DNA of 64,000 nucleotides from Polytrichum commune (GCA_950295325.1 OX485805.1:31359501-31423500); one strand, 5' to 3'. Numbered from the stretch's first letter, positions 21,425 through 34,149 are shown. Numbers and translations are program-made. The notes: generated by a model not told the origin, from the sequence alone.

Positions 21425-21800
21425 AAATAATCAATGTTTAAGATTGAAGCCCTCAATATGGGTTCCATTTTGGAGGGTTCTCAAATTTCAGCCCTTCAGT
21501 TGAAGGGTTGGTTCAAATCCAAAATGTCAATCCAAGAATATAGAAATGAAATACCAAACTCATATTAAACTTGTGCATGAATTATCTAGTACATGTTTCT
21601 AGTACAATGTGAAGAATTAAGAACCATCTAACTCCACATCTTGTAGTGACAATGCCCTACGCTTGCTCGTTCTTGTGGGGGGCATATTATATTGAGGACT
21701 TCAAGTGATATCTTCATTTTCAATTCGGGGTTGCATTTTGAAGGGCCAAATCACATTTGAAGGGCATTGAAGACTTCAATCTTGAAACATTGATACTAGT
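21425..21800. repeat. imperfect inverted repeat
   Basis: TCAATGTTTAAGATTGAAGCC near 21431 faces GACTTCAATCTTGAAACATTGA near 21772. Between them GGGTT-CATTTTGGAGGG and AAGGGCC/CCCTTC blocks pair further. A small palindrome ATTAGTTCrTGAACTAAT lies just outside at 21805. MITE-like. Confidence 0.5.
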
Positions 21801-21824
21801 ACGTTATTAGTTCACGAACTAATA

Positions 21825-21975
21825 GTGTCCACTCCAGGAGTTTGTCCCATCCCGGAGTTGGATGGGCAGCACCAGCTCCGGGGGGCCCCGCACCAACCAG
21901 GTTGATTGGGGGCCAACTGGACCCCCAGTGTGGCCCTTGTATAAGTGTGGGCGAGTTAATGAACGTGAGAACTAA
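21825..21975. other. GC-rich patch
   Basis: Unusually GC-rich for the region, with CATCCCGGAGTTGGATGGGC and a CCGGGGGGCCCCG palindromic core. No ORF; unassigned. Confidence 0.4.
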
Positions 21976-21983
21976 CCGCTAAG

Positions 21984-22446
21984 GTAGATATACTGGAAAA
22001 CGGTGAAAATAAGTTGATTCGGTCAAAATTATTTACTTGCAAGTTGTGCAAAAATATTCAAAGATGGAGTGGAGGAAATGATGAGGAATGTAAGTTGTTT
22101 CATAATTGTATTTCATGTAAATAATTAGTTACATTTCCCCAAAGAGGTAAGTACATCAAACTCCCTACTTGTATAGTAGAGTGTCCCTAATTTGAGCATC
22201 AATATATCCTACTTTGCATACGAATGCACACACAAATTGGTCAACTCAATGGCACCCAAAAACCATAGTAAGTGGTGTGAGATAGCACCTATCCGCCCAA
22301 TCACTCCATCCCACCTGTCATTGCATCCTTTTCGGGCCACCACTTTTACCATTAGTCATTTTGGGTCCATTAAAGCATCATTCTACCCCTAGTCTAGTGC
22401 ATTAGTAGTGGTCATTCAGTGGTTTTTTATTTTATTTTCCTACCTT
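21984..22446 (+). repeat. dispersed repeat, copy 2 (partner 12207-12641)
   Basis: Same order of blocks as the first copy, plus a short insertion near 22305 (CATCCCACCTGTCATTGCATC). Confidence 0.75.
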
Positions 22447-22457
22447 AAGTTACAAAG

Positions 22458-22650
22458 ATGAACCGGTGAGTTTGAGAATTAACAGGTTGAACAAGACCTC
22501 ACAAAATTTACCAATCGTTCTAAAGGAATTTAGAGAATATATTTCAAATTAATAAAGAAAACACCGATAGTTCACGCAACATGTAACCTATCATACTTGG
22601 AAAATAATAGAATCTTAACTGATCATGCCAAAAAATGTCCCTGGCCTCTA
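22458..22650 (+). repeat. dispersed repeat (partner 34150-34325)
   Basis: Shared GGAATTTAGAGAAyATA, TCAAATTrATmAAGAAAA, CACmGAwAG, CAACATGTAACC and ATCATGCCmAAAA-type blocks. Class unknown. Confidence 0.6.
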
Positions 22651-22874
22651 CGTAAACTCCCGTATTGCGAAGTTGAAAATGTAGTGAATTATCTCATGCA
22701 AAATTATCTAGTAGTGTGAAATTACCTCGCACATCAACAAACAAAGGAGTGGCAAGACATATACCCCCAATTGATGCCACTACTATAAAGTGTTTCACAA
22801 GTTCAACCCTGCTGGTAGGATTTGTCGACCCACTATAACATCTTATATATATATACCTAGTTATATCATAGCAT

Positions 22875-23264
22875 GTAGCGTAGCACATTCAGAAACTTGG
22901 GATGATAGTTTTGCAAATTCATATGCAAGGGGAAAGTATCAATGTGCATACTAATGGCAAGTGTCATGTGTTTACATTTTAGTATGCAAGACGAACATAT
23001 CCTTGAGCATACTAATGTCAAGTTCCATTTGTGCACACTCTAGTCAACTTGTAGATCATCGTGTAACATAGGCATGCAACTCATAACATTATTGAACATA
23101 CTCATGCCAATTTATTTTATTAGTAAGCACACGTGAACATCAAGTGTCATGAGGTGACACTAATGATGAAGTTGTTGATCATTAGTGTAACCTAGCATAC
23201 GCCTCAAAGTAGGGTAAGTTACACTATTATGCATGTGACACTAAAATCCATAAACGGTGTGGTG
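22875..23264 (-). mobile_element. CACTA-type MITE family, copy 1
   Basis: The right end reads GTGACACTAAAATCCATAAACGGTGTGGTG, the complement of a CACcACACCGTTTA terminus. The interior (GATAGTTTTGCA, GAGCATACTAATGyCAAGT, GTGTAACATAGGCATrC) is shared, inverted, with 26315-26640. No transposase. Confidence 0.6.
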
Positions 23265-23269
23265 CGACC

Positions 23270-24085
23270 CCTCCACCCTTTCACAATGGCCTTAGCCTTA
23301 ACCCTTGATGTTTTTCAAGACCACATTGTAATTTGTGGTTGCCACATCATTCCTCCAGCCCCCCCCCCCCTTTACCATTAGTTGGAGGTCCTTTATGAAA
23401 AGAGGACATCTCTTGTTCCATGTTTATTTCATAATGGTGTTTTGAAAAGTGGATTTGGATATATCATACAAATTATGATTCTCTATGAGATCATAGCCAA
23501 CCATGACGTATTTAAGTAAATATAGACATATTTTCAAAATATGGATTGTTTGGTCGCTCCAATTCTTTTGACAGATCCATCCATACACTTCTAATAGCCA
23601 CAAGTTTATGGAAAATATATGAATTCCTAGTGTTTACTTGAATGTTCTTCTATTAAATATGCTTGGAAAATAAACATATGATTTTAATATTAAATCTATA
23701 TAAATAAATGTTGAATAGTGAAAACACAACAAAAAAACTCTTATTATAATCAACTATGCATATTCTATTGGAGGACCTCACCATAAAATCCTATCATAGG
23801 ATCTTATGATAGAATTTAACATGTCGTAATCATGGACTTGGATTTAGTCCATTTTCACTTAAAGATCACTTAACCCCTAATTGGTACATCATTATGTTCA
23901 TAAACCTATCAACTTTCAATCCTCAAATGATATTCTATCCAAGGAAGAGTTGTTGGGAATACTTTTCTTTATTCACATATATTTCTAAATATATGGAAGT
24001 TGAACTTGTCTTGATTGTAATTTTGAGAGAATCAAAATAAATCATTCATATGAGTTGTATCATTTTTGTTTCAAATTTGGTGTGT
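23270..24085. other. unassigned sequence
   Basis: Contains a C-run near 23359-23370. No gene seen. Confidence 0.4.
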
Positions 24086-24089
24086 GTAT

Positions 24090-24310
24090 GCCATATGTGA
24101 TAAAAACTTGACCCCTGTAGATTTGTGGCCTATTTATCTCAATTGACTTGGACTAGAAGATTTTGGGGCCTTTGAAGCTATTTTTGGTGTCAATCTAACT
24201 AAACATAATAACACCCATGTTGCATTCTATTCTAAGGCTCATATGTTGGATGAATGAGAGGTACCCTCGTATGCAATGACTCCCTCTCCCCCTTAAAGAT
24301 TCAAAGAAAG
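24090..24310 (+). repeat. dispersed repeat (partners 18.2, 46.2, 59.1 kb)
   Basis: TTGACTTGGACTAGAAGATTT and GTTGGATGAATGAGAGGTA blocks shared with the other copies. Confidence 0.6.
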
Positions 24311-24419
24311 CAAAGTTTGTAGAGTTGTCACCGTGCCATAAAATTGGAAAGATGATTGCAAATAAAGTATGTGGTCTTATTATGGGCACTATCAACTCCA
24401 CAAATCACTATGGCCATTG

Positions 24420-25220
24420 TATTAGATAGGGAATGTTTCCTCATGTTTGCAATCGCGAACGACGGAGATTAGGGTTACCCATAAAGTCTTGAGATCAAAC
24501 TCCCAGTTTGTTGGCTAAAACTCGTGTTCAAGAGCTAATTTGTAAAGTCAACCAAGTTTCCTCAAAGTTAGAATCAACACCTCCAAAAGAGTGATGTTTT
24601 GCAATCAAAAACCAACTATCTAGCCTGTCATACTTAGTGGACCAAGCTACTTGCATAGGCTGATCCAAGATTCAAGTTGACAATGCCATGAGCAGACCAT
24701 GTTAGATCCTAAAAGCTCTCTTCAAGTTTTTGGGGTGGCAAGAGGAGCTCCAAAAAAATTCATCAACTTTCAAAATTAACCTCCAACATATGACAAGCCA
24801 ACAAACTCTTTAGTAAGAAAATAAAATATCTCAAAGAGGGACCATAGATGAAGTTTAGTCCCTCTTGAAGGTACTTTGCGCATACCTCTATTGCCATGTC
24901 AAGTTTAGAGTTAATGGTAAGATGTAAAAGCTACAAGAAGTCAAATTGGAGATGTAAAATTTTCTTCTTCTTGTTGGTGTTTTATTTATTTATAGAGATG
25001 TAACGTGAAATGACAAATGCCAAGAATGAATGAGAACCAAGGAGGATGCACCCACTTGGAGGGGAGCACATACCCACCACCACATGGCCACCACACAAAG
25101 CAAGGATAGTGACTCCCATACCACCAAAGCAACCGTAACCATCACCCTTTATTCCTTCACAATCTTTTAGTGCCACTTGACCACTTATGTTTCATTGTGT
25201 CATACGGCTCTTTGAATTGT
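24420..25220. other. unassigned sequence
   Basis: No recognised gene or repeat. Confidence 0.4.
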
Positions 25221-25226
25221 TGTTAT

Positions 25227-25578
25227 CAATGTTGGGTGGGTATTAAGATTGGCACCAAACCCCCTTTAGTAGTTAGGGCGATTCTTTAAGTTTATAGTTG
25301 TGGTTCTCGTGTTTTCAAATAAGCGGACTTGATACATAACCGTGGTTCTCAAAAAATCAAAACCTAGTCAAATAACCTTTCAAAAAGACCACCGGTTCTA
25401 TGTTAATTCTTCCATGAAACCACCAGGTCATTAAATTATTCTTTAATAACTAGGACAAAATGTTTTTTTATTACACTTTCAAAACCCTTGGACCAAAGGC
25501 TTGTTGCTTCTAAGTTGTCTTCAAAAACTAGAACCCAAAGTTAGTAACAAAATTAAAAAAAAAACCCGCCCAACATTG
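25227..25578. mobile_element. CAATGTTGGG-end MITE, best-preserved copy
   Basis: Ends CAATGTTGGGTGGGT and ACCCGCCCAACATTG-like, a 15-bp inverted repeat with one mismatch. 352 bp, no ORF. The same element sits in intron 5 of the NAC gene. Confidence 0.8.
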
Positions 25579-25837
25579 GTTCTAACCCTCAACCCCAACC
25601 CCACGATTTCAATAACGAATCGATTTCAACTTGGATTTCAAAAACATCTCAATATCGATGGATTTCCCTCCTTTTCAATCCCATGAATCAAACTCTAGAG
25701 GGGGATTATGTGTTGTCACCCCCCCCCCCTTGAAAGTGCCACAATGGTTGGTAGGCCCCATGATTTTCACAACAAATCCGTGTCAAATTTGATTCCAAAA
25801 TTTCATTTTTTTTCCAATATTCATGAAATTCCCTCAT

Positions 25838-25932
25838 AACATTATTCAGATCCATAACAATGTTATGTGGAACTGAGATATATTGTCAGTCCCACAAAAC
25901 ATTGTTATGGATCTGATTAATGTGATGCTCCT
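25838..25932. mobile_element. 95-bp palindromic MITE, CATAACATTATTCAG family
   Basis: ATAACATTATTCAGATCCAT, then AACAATGTTATGTGGAACTGA, faces GTCAGTCCCACAAAACATTG, TTATGGATCTGA-TAATGT: nearly a complete fold-back. Another copy at 35726-35857. Confidence 0.7.
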
Positions 25933-26314
25933 CTACAACCCAGTGGAATCAAACTCTAAGGGAGGGGGGTGTTGTGTACATGGCTTAAAGGCAAATCTAA
26001 TTGCCCATCAAAAAATTAAGACTTCTACAATGCCAAGAATATTCTCCAATTGTCCGATATCACTTAAAAAAAGCTCACCGAGAGAGTGATTTCTCCAGGG
26101 TTGCCAACCTATATGTCTTTCGTGATGAGTACATGTCCATTTTCAACATAACCGTTTTCAATTATACTATGGTCCTTCCAATCACTACATCTTGGAATCT
26201 CAAGGCCATAGTCTATTCATACATGCTAAAACAATCAATTCTAGTTCATATCGTGGTGTATTCTCACTTAATTTCTAACAATTTCTAACTGAGCAAGAAA
26301 AAACAAAAAATCAA

Positions 26315-26790
26315 CACCACACTAGGTTAGACTACACTAATGATCAGCAACTTCACAATTAGTGTCACCTTACAACATTATGCATTCCAATGCACTTACT
26401 AATACCTTGGCATGGGCATGTCAATAGTGTTATGAAGTGTATGCCTATGTTACACAATGGTTTACAAGTTGACTAAAGTGCACACAAACGATACTTGAAA
26501 TTAGTATGCTCAAGAAGATCTTCCTATTGCATACTCAAATGTAAGCACATTACACATGCCATTAGTATGCTCAATAAAGTCTTCATATTGCATACCAAAA
26601 ATGCAAAACTATCATCTCAAGTATCCTGATGTACTATGCTAAATGTCATAATGAAAATATTATCTTATTTTTAAAAAAAAATCATGATGTTCACGAATAA
26701 TAAACATACCGATAATTAGTGGATATGACACTTTGAGACCTCTAGGCATTTAATTTACGCTTTATGGAAATAGTGTACAACACACTAAAA
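26315..26790 (+). mobile_element. CACTA-type MITE family, copy 2 (inverted to copy 1)
   Basis: CTAATGATCAGCAACTTCAC, GTGTCACCTTA, TATGCCTATGTTACACAATG, GTTTACAAGTTGACTAAAGTG and CATTAGTATGCTCAA match the reverse of 22875-23210. Beyond 26610 it shares CATCTCAAG...GCTAAATGTCAT, ATATGACACTTTGAGACCTC-like and CTAGGCATyTrrTTTA blocks with 31890-32050. Confidence 0.65.
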
Positions 26791-26794
26791 ACCA

Positions 26795-28850
26795 TGAATA
26801 CAAATTTCTTTACATAACCTAGCTAAAAATGATCAAATGACAACAATCTAGTTACAAACCCCTTGCTCCAACTTAGCCTTACTTGAGCAATTCACACCCC
26901 CTTTTTTTCTTTTTCTTTTTCTTAGACTTCACCAAAGCACGGATGTTACAATATTTTGGTTGCTAATGTCTCCATAACTTAGCCAAAAAGTGAAGCCATG
27001 GGGTTTGGATCTCCAAACTTCATGAACGTAAAGTCCTCCTTGGTAGATTCGACCAACATCTCTTATAGTTGCTTTCATAGCAAAATTTCCAACAACAAGA
27101 TTACTCTTCAAAGATAATAAAATAGATGAAAGGCAACCGTTCAAAAATAATCCTACATGCTAACAACATTAACAAATATGAGGGACTTTTTCTCCATTAC
27201 ATGACCCAAATTAGATATAGTTAGAAACATTAGATACAAAGCATTTGGAGTTGTGGTTGTTGTGTTGTCGCTTTTGATGTTGTCGTCAGATGTTTTGTCT
27301 CCAGAATCCCTTATTATATTTGGACAAGTGGTAAGTCTAAATATACCTAAATGTTGGTTACATTTCTTGTCACCATTGTCACATATGATTGTATTTTCAC
27401 TTGAATTTGTAACATGTTGTGCTACATAGAATTTACTAGGATTTATTGCCAAAGTTTGTGTAAGCCTGATCAATTGGTGAATCACTCATAAAGTTGTGGT
27501 TACATAGTCCCATTTGCTTCATCACTTATCCCATTTACAACCACCTCACACCATGAGTCTGTAGCACATCCAAACGATCTTAAGCAAACTCATTCATTAA
27601 GTTGTTCATCTTTCATCTATGATTTCATGACTGACCCACCCACACATAGGCCTTGTAAGAAAAATTACCTAGAACCAAATAACTTTGTTGTATCTCTAGC
27701 ATCCTCTCCAACTACCAAAGGGTGAAAGCAAGCTAGAGTATCCATTTTTTGGGAAATTTTGGAGTCCCTTTAAGTACTTCCATAGTTTAAGCATGTTGTA
27801 GGCGGATGAACCCTACACATGCTTAAAATCCTATTCACCGCATATTCAAGACCAAAACCCTATCTATTATGTGTGTACCCAAACTAAATGCCTTATCCAC
27901 CACATACGCCATAATGTGTTTTTGTTTTGTTTTTGATTTTGCACAAATTGTAATTCTCAATTGCAAGAGAACCACCGCAACCCGAGGGGAAATCAAGAAA
28001 TAATACCCATCTAAGGTCTAACCTTCCAAGTGACCACTAAGTTGCTACAAGTCACAATACGACCTTTGACACCCCAAATCGAGTCAAATTCTTTAAGGCA
28101 CATACGCCATAGTGTTGACATCATCATTGTATAGAATAAATGTAGAATATATATATATAAGCTGAGTACTTAGAACCATGTTTTTCATCATATAATATAA
28201 TTTCAATGAAAAAAACACATGAAAAAAACATGTTTATGAAGATATTTAGGACCTTATTGGTGTTTGTTGTTATTGGGCATTTGGAAAAGTCCTATGCCTT
28301 CAAACATGTTCTCAAAATTGTCTACAAACATCAATCATATAACACATATTACATTCATGAATTTTGAAGAGACTATTGTACATTTTTACTACACAAGTTG
28401 AAAATAATAAGTCCATATACATGTTTCATAGGGATTGTGACTTTGGATATGAATCTGAAACAAAAGTTCCCTATATGATGTAAACATTTGTTAAGACACT
28501 ATCCTATTCTCTAAACCTCTTATTATTAAGATTATATCATATACATGAGTACTATTTTATATAATGCAAAGATCATTGAGGGTAGATTTATTGTAACTTA
28601 TCAATGGGTTGTAAAAATTACAGCATGACATCAAAATAAGGACATTGTAGTTTGCTTGCTTACACCCCAAAACCTACTTGACTATGAAAAGGGGAAGTGG
28701 GCCATGTGAGGAAGGTTGGCCAGGGCATGATTGTAGTGACATTATTTTAAACTCACCTAAGGCATGCAAGTCTTATTACTTACGTGGACAATTTTATTTC
28801 CATGCCCCAATTCTTGTAGGACATGAAACACACGTTTGTTGCAAGATGAC
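26795..28850. other. unassigned sequence
   Basis: A 110-codon open frame at 27153-27485 (-), followed in line by 26929-27144 (-), has no motif I recognise; the first is Thr/Asn-rich. No repeat partner noticed. Confidence 0.35.
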
Positions 28851-28852
28851 TA

Positions 28853-28945
28853 GCAGATCCAAATCGTGTTGTAGCCACTTTCCTCATAAATTCTTGGGTT
28901 TGTAAGAATATCCTATTCATTCTCAAAGTAAGGATTCTCTAAGTT
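28853..28945. repeat. dispersed repeat, copy 2 of the 9702 family
   Basis: AGATCCAAATC and GTAGCCACTTTCCTCATAAA shared with 9702-9795. Confidence 0.6.
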
Positions 28946-28949
28946 ATTA

Positions 28950-30480
28950 AAGTGATGGGAAATCCCATGTTGGATAAATTGCAATCATGTAGGGTTTAAT
29001 GGGCAGAGGTGGACATGACATGGCTAGGGAAGATTCTTGCCAACAAGTGCATGACAACATGCCCACACTAGGACCAACGAATAGCCCACAACAGTGAGAA
29101 AGTTTCCATTTTGATGGGAGTTTTTGTCTTGCATGCAGTAAAGTGAAGCGGGAAAAATTGTAGTTTACCACATCCAGTGAGGTTACTATGAGCAGGACAA
29201 AAATTCCATACGAATAGAGTTCCGTTTCGAAAGAAAACTAGAATAATCTTCCCTGTTAGCAGTCAAGGAGCAGTGATTGGCCTTAGTGTGGGCAAGGCAT
29301 GACGCAAAATTAAAGTGAACATTAATTTGAGGCTATCTAGTCACGATCTGGCGGCCAGGGCTAGACCCACCTCTTTGAGTTGGGCCCCTACCCCTGACAC
29401 CTGAGATGAAAATGCATGCAATTATACTGAAACATGTAAGTTGTTTTCTTCTCTGTTTTTGGATCATTTGATCTTGAAATCAGCATTAGGTATCCCGAAT
29501 TAAACTTGGATGAACTTAATTAAGATGAATGTTTACGACAAACTTGTGGAGCCAATGTTGTTAATTACTAGGCCTCCTTTACCTTGGTAATAGTGGTGGA
29601 GCCCCATAAAAGGCCCTTAGGGCTATTAGGCCAGCTTGGCCAACCCTACGCATTAGAAGCAAAGTCAAAAAGTGGCCCATGGCACAACAACCAATCACCA
29701 CCTCCTACCGCCATGATGCGACCAATGGGAGGCCGCCACGTATTCCTTTGTGTGCCAGAGGAGCCAGCTTTATTTTGCATGGTCGGTAATTAAATGGTCT
29801 GTTGGGGTGTGGGGGCTAGGTTCATCCATCCATTTCTCATCCATGCCTACCAACAATGAAGTCCAATTCAAAGCTTTTGGGGGAAAAAAAGGTTCATGAA
29901 TGCACTTCTTCAAACCTCCGAGTCAAGAGATCCTTCAAAGTAGAATTATATATAACTACACTAAATCTACATGCAATGGAAGATGTGGTGGTCAGAGTCC
30001 TACTGTTTTTCACCCTTCTTGCCTGGAAAATGAAAAGAAAACGAAAGAAGAATGCAAAGAAAAAGGGTCACATGCCAAAGATTCTGACAAAAGACATGGG
30101 AAACCGTTGTAGACAGGTGGGAGGACTACGAATGTAGAAGCTGGGAATGGTGGGGAGGGGGGGGGGGGCTTATGAGAATAGGCATGGCCATATAGATGCA
30201 TGGCATATGCAGCGGGGTTGTCCCATCACCCAATATATCAATTCATAAGCATTGGGAGCAACAGACTGTACCAGAACGGGTCCAAGCTAGTAATATTACA
30301 TGTAAATTTGCAATTTGTATGAACCTTGAATACATGTTGATTTCGTAGTATGTGAACTGGGACTGTTGGGTTCCATTAATGTATCATCCGTCAATTCATC
30401 TACATATTACCATCCAAATTTATCAACGATAAGTCATGCTTGAAGTCTTTGCATAAGAGATCCTAAGTGATTACTATGAA
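28950..30480. other. unassigned sequence
   Basis: Contains an 11-base G run near 30158. Short open frames (28947-29171, 29584-29793, 29856-30137) show no domain; the last is Lys/Arg-rich from an A-rich tract. Confidence 0.35.
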
Positions 30481-30483
30481 GTA

Positions 30484-30640
30484 CATTGATTATGGTAAAT
30501 ATTGTGGGCCACGCTAAAAATATTGGGCATAACATTGTGGATGCGGTTTTTTACCAACCCACACTATATAACATCGGAGGTCCAAAAACAAATGATGATC
30601 TCTCTTTCAATCATGGTCCATATTTTCACAAACAAATAAT
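30484..30640. repeat. dispersed repeat, partner of 11090-11280
   Basis: TTGATTAT, AATATTGTGGGCCACGCTAA, AAATATTGGGCATAACATT and ATGATGATCTCTCTTTCAAT correspond to the 11.1-kb copy. Confidence 0.55.
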
Positions 30641-30644
30641 AAAT

Positions 30645-31480
30645 CTTATGAAGCTTCTTGTGTCTTAAATCTTATTTTGATACTTTCTCCCTTCATCCTT
30701 GAACTTAGGAAGTGATTGTATGCTCTTTAGATTCACAGTCTTAATTGCTTTCAATTGATACCTTACCCACAACTAGAATAAAAGAACGAGAACATAGTGA
30801 GTAACTAAGGATTCAAGTGTAATTAACATTGCAAGATAGTTTCATGCATGGTGGTGTATATATTATGGGCCACACTATAGGGTTGCAGAGGGTAACTCAC
30901 AATGTACATATGCCCACACTATTTATTGTAATTAGCATGTTAAGATCAACTACACTTGGATCAATTTGGCAAATTTACACTAAATAATATAACATGTTGT
31001 ACAAACTTGTAATTTCTCCTTTTGTATGCAGTTGAAGATTAGGTATAGAGGCTCATTACATATGGTTGTGCCCATTGGTTCCAATGGGATTTCATCTCAA
31101 CCCTAAATGTCTAGACATCTTATCTTACACAACCATGCTCACTTGCTTATAAGAAAGCCACATGTCCATAAGAACAATGTTGATATTTAAGTAAAATTGG
31201 ACCAAGGGCCAAGTCCAAATTACAACTTCTTGAATTCTATGTTAGACTCATCCCATGGCATTATATAATAACATCCTCGTATACAACATGCAAAGATGAT
31301 TATGAAAACAATAATTTATTCTCTTATTTTCAACATTTTAAAATAAAGAAATGACGTAATTAAGTATGTTGTTTTTTCTATCATATTTTCATACCCTAAA
31401 ATTCAACTAATCATCCCATGAAATTAAGATATAGTGAAAGTATATAGACATAGAATTGAAGGTACCAAGAACTCCAGATT
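30645..31480. other. unassigned sequence
   Basis: No gene. A GGGCCACACTATAGGG motif at 30869 recalls the subterminal motifs of the nested TIR family. Confidence 0.35.
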
Positions 31481-31486
31481 ATGGAA

Positions 31487-31514
31487 ACTACTACTACTAC
31501 TAATAATAATAATA
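31487..31514. repeat. (CTA)n(ATA)n microsatellite
   Basis: Five CTA triplets followed by five ATA-type triplets. Confidence 0.8.
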
Positions 31515-31544
31515 TGATGCATTTGCATGTTAATCTTTAGACCT

Positions 31545-31690
31545 TACATGACTATCTTATTCATCATCAAAGTGAAGATTCTCGTGCTCATGAAGTGGTC
31601 AAATAGGTCCCCCTCCCCAAATTGTGTTGAGAATGAAGCCTAGAATGGTTAGCGTATGTTAAGCACATAGTCCAATATCCTTTGAGCACA
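31545..31690. repeat. dispersed repeat, copy 3 of the 9702 family
   Basis: ATTCATCATCAAAGTGAAG, ATTCTCGTGCTCAT and TGTTGAGAATGAAGCCTAGA blocks match 9765-9840. Confidence 0.6.
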
Positions 31691-31779
31691 AGCTTTGTTG
31701 GTGTCCATTCTTGGATCCACACCTAACCATTCACCACTCAGATACATGTGTCCAAATTCACTTCAATATTGGAATTAGG

Positions 31780-32090
31780 CACGTCTCCATTGACGCAGTT
31801 GAACATACATGTAAACACAAGACATTTGGCATTGACATGTTCAATAAATTCTCCCACTTGTAAACTACAACAACAACCACAAAAAAAACTACATCTCAAG
31901 AACTCCAATGTGCTACACTAAATGTCATACCATAAACAATGAATGTACTTAAAAAAACCACCCGTGGTAACAAATAGTGTCATGTTCATAACTCAACAGA
32001 CATGACACTACTAGGTCTCTAGGCATCTGGTTTAGTCGGTTCGTCAATAACGTGCGTGACACTAAATACCGTACACTAAACGGTGTAGTG
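31780..32090 (+). mobile_element. CACTA-type MITE family, copy 3
   Basis: Right end GTGACACTAAATACCGTACA, then CTAAACGGTGTAGTG: its reverse complement begins CACTACACCGTTTAG, a classical CACTA start. The left boundary is not clear. Confidence 0.65.
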
Positions 32091-32349
32091 GACCGTGGGA
32101 TCCAATGGGAATACATTGGCGGTTGTCAACTTATTTAGGGCACTTGTTTTTGCCCAAAAAGAGAAGTTTGAATAGAGACCACAAACTCAACTATTATTAG
32201 CCTCCTTTTACACCGTTGTTGTTATTAACGGTCGTCAATGAAAGAATAAGTAAAGGGGGGGGGGGGTAAAGGATAACTTGTAAGGGGGAAGTTGATGTCA
32301 AAATATGTTATTAAAATAGGGAAATGGAATTTTTGGATGGCCCCGGGTG

Positions 32350-32530
32350 GAGACAAGGAAGAGCTTTTCGATTTTTGCGGGCGGGCGGGTGGGCGGTGTG
32401 TGTCAACTTCTGGCAGCCTGGCTTATAATGTCGTGTCCCGCCTTCCCATGCACTCAAGCCAGCTGGTGGGTCAGCTGCCCGCTGCCCGCCTCCCTCTGCC
32501 CGCTGCCCGCTGCCCCACCCTCGAGAAAGT
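32350..32530. other. GC-rich patch with GGGC and CTGCCCG short repeats
   Basis: GCGGGCGGGCGGGTGGGC near 32380 and several CTGCCCG copies at 32476-32515. The 102-codon frame across it is a product of the repeats. Confidence 0.55.
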
Positions 32531-32675
32531 GCCTCGCCTGCTTCCCAAATGCCACATTATAAACCCTCCCGTGATTTTTTTTCCCCCTTCCCGAAAGTAG
32601 CCGTAATTGTTTTCCTTTCCAAACCAATTTCCACATTTAGTGCCCACACCCCCCCCTAAATAAAAAGGCTTAGGG

Positions 32676-33126
32676 CATCACCGTTTATGGTATTTAGTGT
32701 CACCTACACTATTTGCAAGGGTCGAAACGGTCTAAACGGTTCCCATCCATTAATAGTCGACACGATACTCTTCGTCAACATAAGTAAGTTTTGGGAGTGA
32801 ATTTTTTCTTCCCATTACGACATTTAGCGTAGTAAATTGAGATATTGGAGGTGATGATTTTGCGTTTCAGGTTTGTGAGGGGGACGACGTTGTCGAGGTA
32901 CATACTGATGGCAATTGTTGCGTGCTTCTGTTACAGTGAGCAAGAGGACGATACTCTTGAACGAACTGATGCCATGCTACTGATGCCAAATGTCATTTGT
33001 GTTACACTTTTAGTCGACTTATAGACCGTTGTATAACTTTCATTTCATAGCGAGAATTGATTATGCGGTGGCATAAATTGCCAAGGGTAAGTGACACTAA
33101 AATATATACCGTAAACCGTGTAGTAG
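32676..33126. mobile_element. CACTA-type MITE, complete 451-bp copy
   Basis: Left end CACCGTTTATGGTATTTAGT followed by GTCAC; right end GTGACACTAAAATATATACC, then GTAAACCGTGTAGTAG. Interior shares TGCCAAATGTCATTTGTG, AGTCGACTTATAGACCrTTG-type blocks with copy 1. CpGs are numerous, suggesting a younger insertion than the other copies. No transposase. Confidence 0.7.
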
Positions 33127-33335
33127 CAAAACTTCTTTTTCTTTTTCTTTTTTTGTTACGAGAGACATGTGCTCATGAAGAAATTGGTTAGTATAAAGGC
33201 TCCGGGAAAGGAATGGAATAGCTTGGGTGGCATTCTTCTCTCGAGGTGGGAATGATGGGACCTGTGAATAGGCGGAGTAAGTTAGGGGTAATGATTGAGC
33301 CTTATTACAAAACTACAGTTACAGCTCAGAGTCGG

Positions 33336-33375
33336 TATAGTAGTAGTAGTCGTAGTAGTAGTAGTAGTCGGCCCT
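33336..33375. repeat. (TAG)n microsatellite
   Basis: TAGTAGTAGTCGTAGTAGTA-type tract; its translated frame is a run of valines. Confidence 0.8.
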
Positions 33376-33379
33376 TTAT

Positions 33380-34145
33380 TTATAGTATCACGACGACTGT
33401 TGTTAGTAGTCGACCACTATAGGTTGTTTGGCATTGAAATAAAAGGCTCCAATCGTCTAAAACGAGAAAGTAGTCAACCGTTATTTATAGCGTCGCAACC
33501 GTCTTAATTTCTTCCATGATGTGGAGGTAGGGCGTCCGTAACCGACCACTTGAGAGACTTTGCGTCATATAAATGGAGAAGTAGAAGGCGGTGCAAGGTT
33601 TTCGTGTGTGGGAAAGTAGAAATCACGAGGATTGTCAATTTGTTTGATAATTTCGTTCCTTAGATTGAAACTACTGCCGAGTTTTTGAAGTCAAAAAGTC
33701 GGTCTGAACACATCACCAATGTGTTCGTCCTCACTCTAGCACTCAAAATCAGGGACATGTGTCATTGTACTATTGATTCCATGACGATATCATTAGCGCA
33801 GTTGGAGACTTAGGGTTAGTTTCCATGTAGGCCGATTCACCCACCGGATTCTAGTGCAATTGTAGATTTCACATGGCGGCATCTTCGTTTTCACTAGGAT
33901 TTGGTGGGCAAGTGGCCTAAGTGGAAACTAACCCCTATAACTGTGAAATGTGGAACCTCATTTTAACCACTCACAGAAGAAAAATTGTTGAAATCAGTCC
34001 CAACATGATTGAAACTATGGTACCCTGTAGATTCCCATCGATGGGGTCCTGGCTGGGAATAGGTGCCTCTACTCTACTAATTTGTAATGCGCGCAATGGA
34101 CACCCCATTAGAGTCACAACATCCAATGAACGGGGAGAACTGATT
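33380..34145. other. unassigned sequence
   Basis: CpG fairly frequent around 33.4-33.7 kb. The 79-codon frame at 33921-34160 has no motif. Confidence 0.35.
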
Positions 34146-34149
34146 GCTA

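Noticed and set aside
32292-32600. 102-codon open frame in GC-rich sequence
   Set aside because: Composition is driven by GGGC and CTGCCCG short repeats; no start context or domain.
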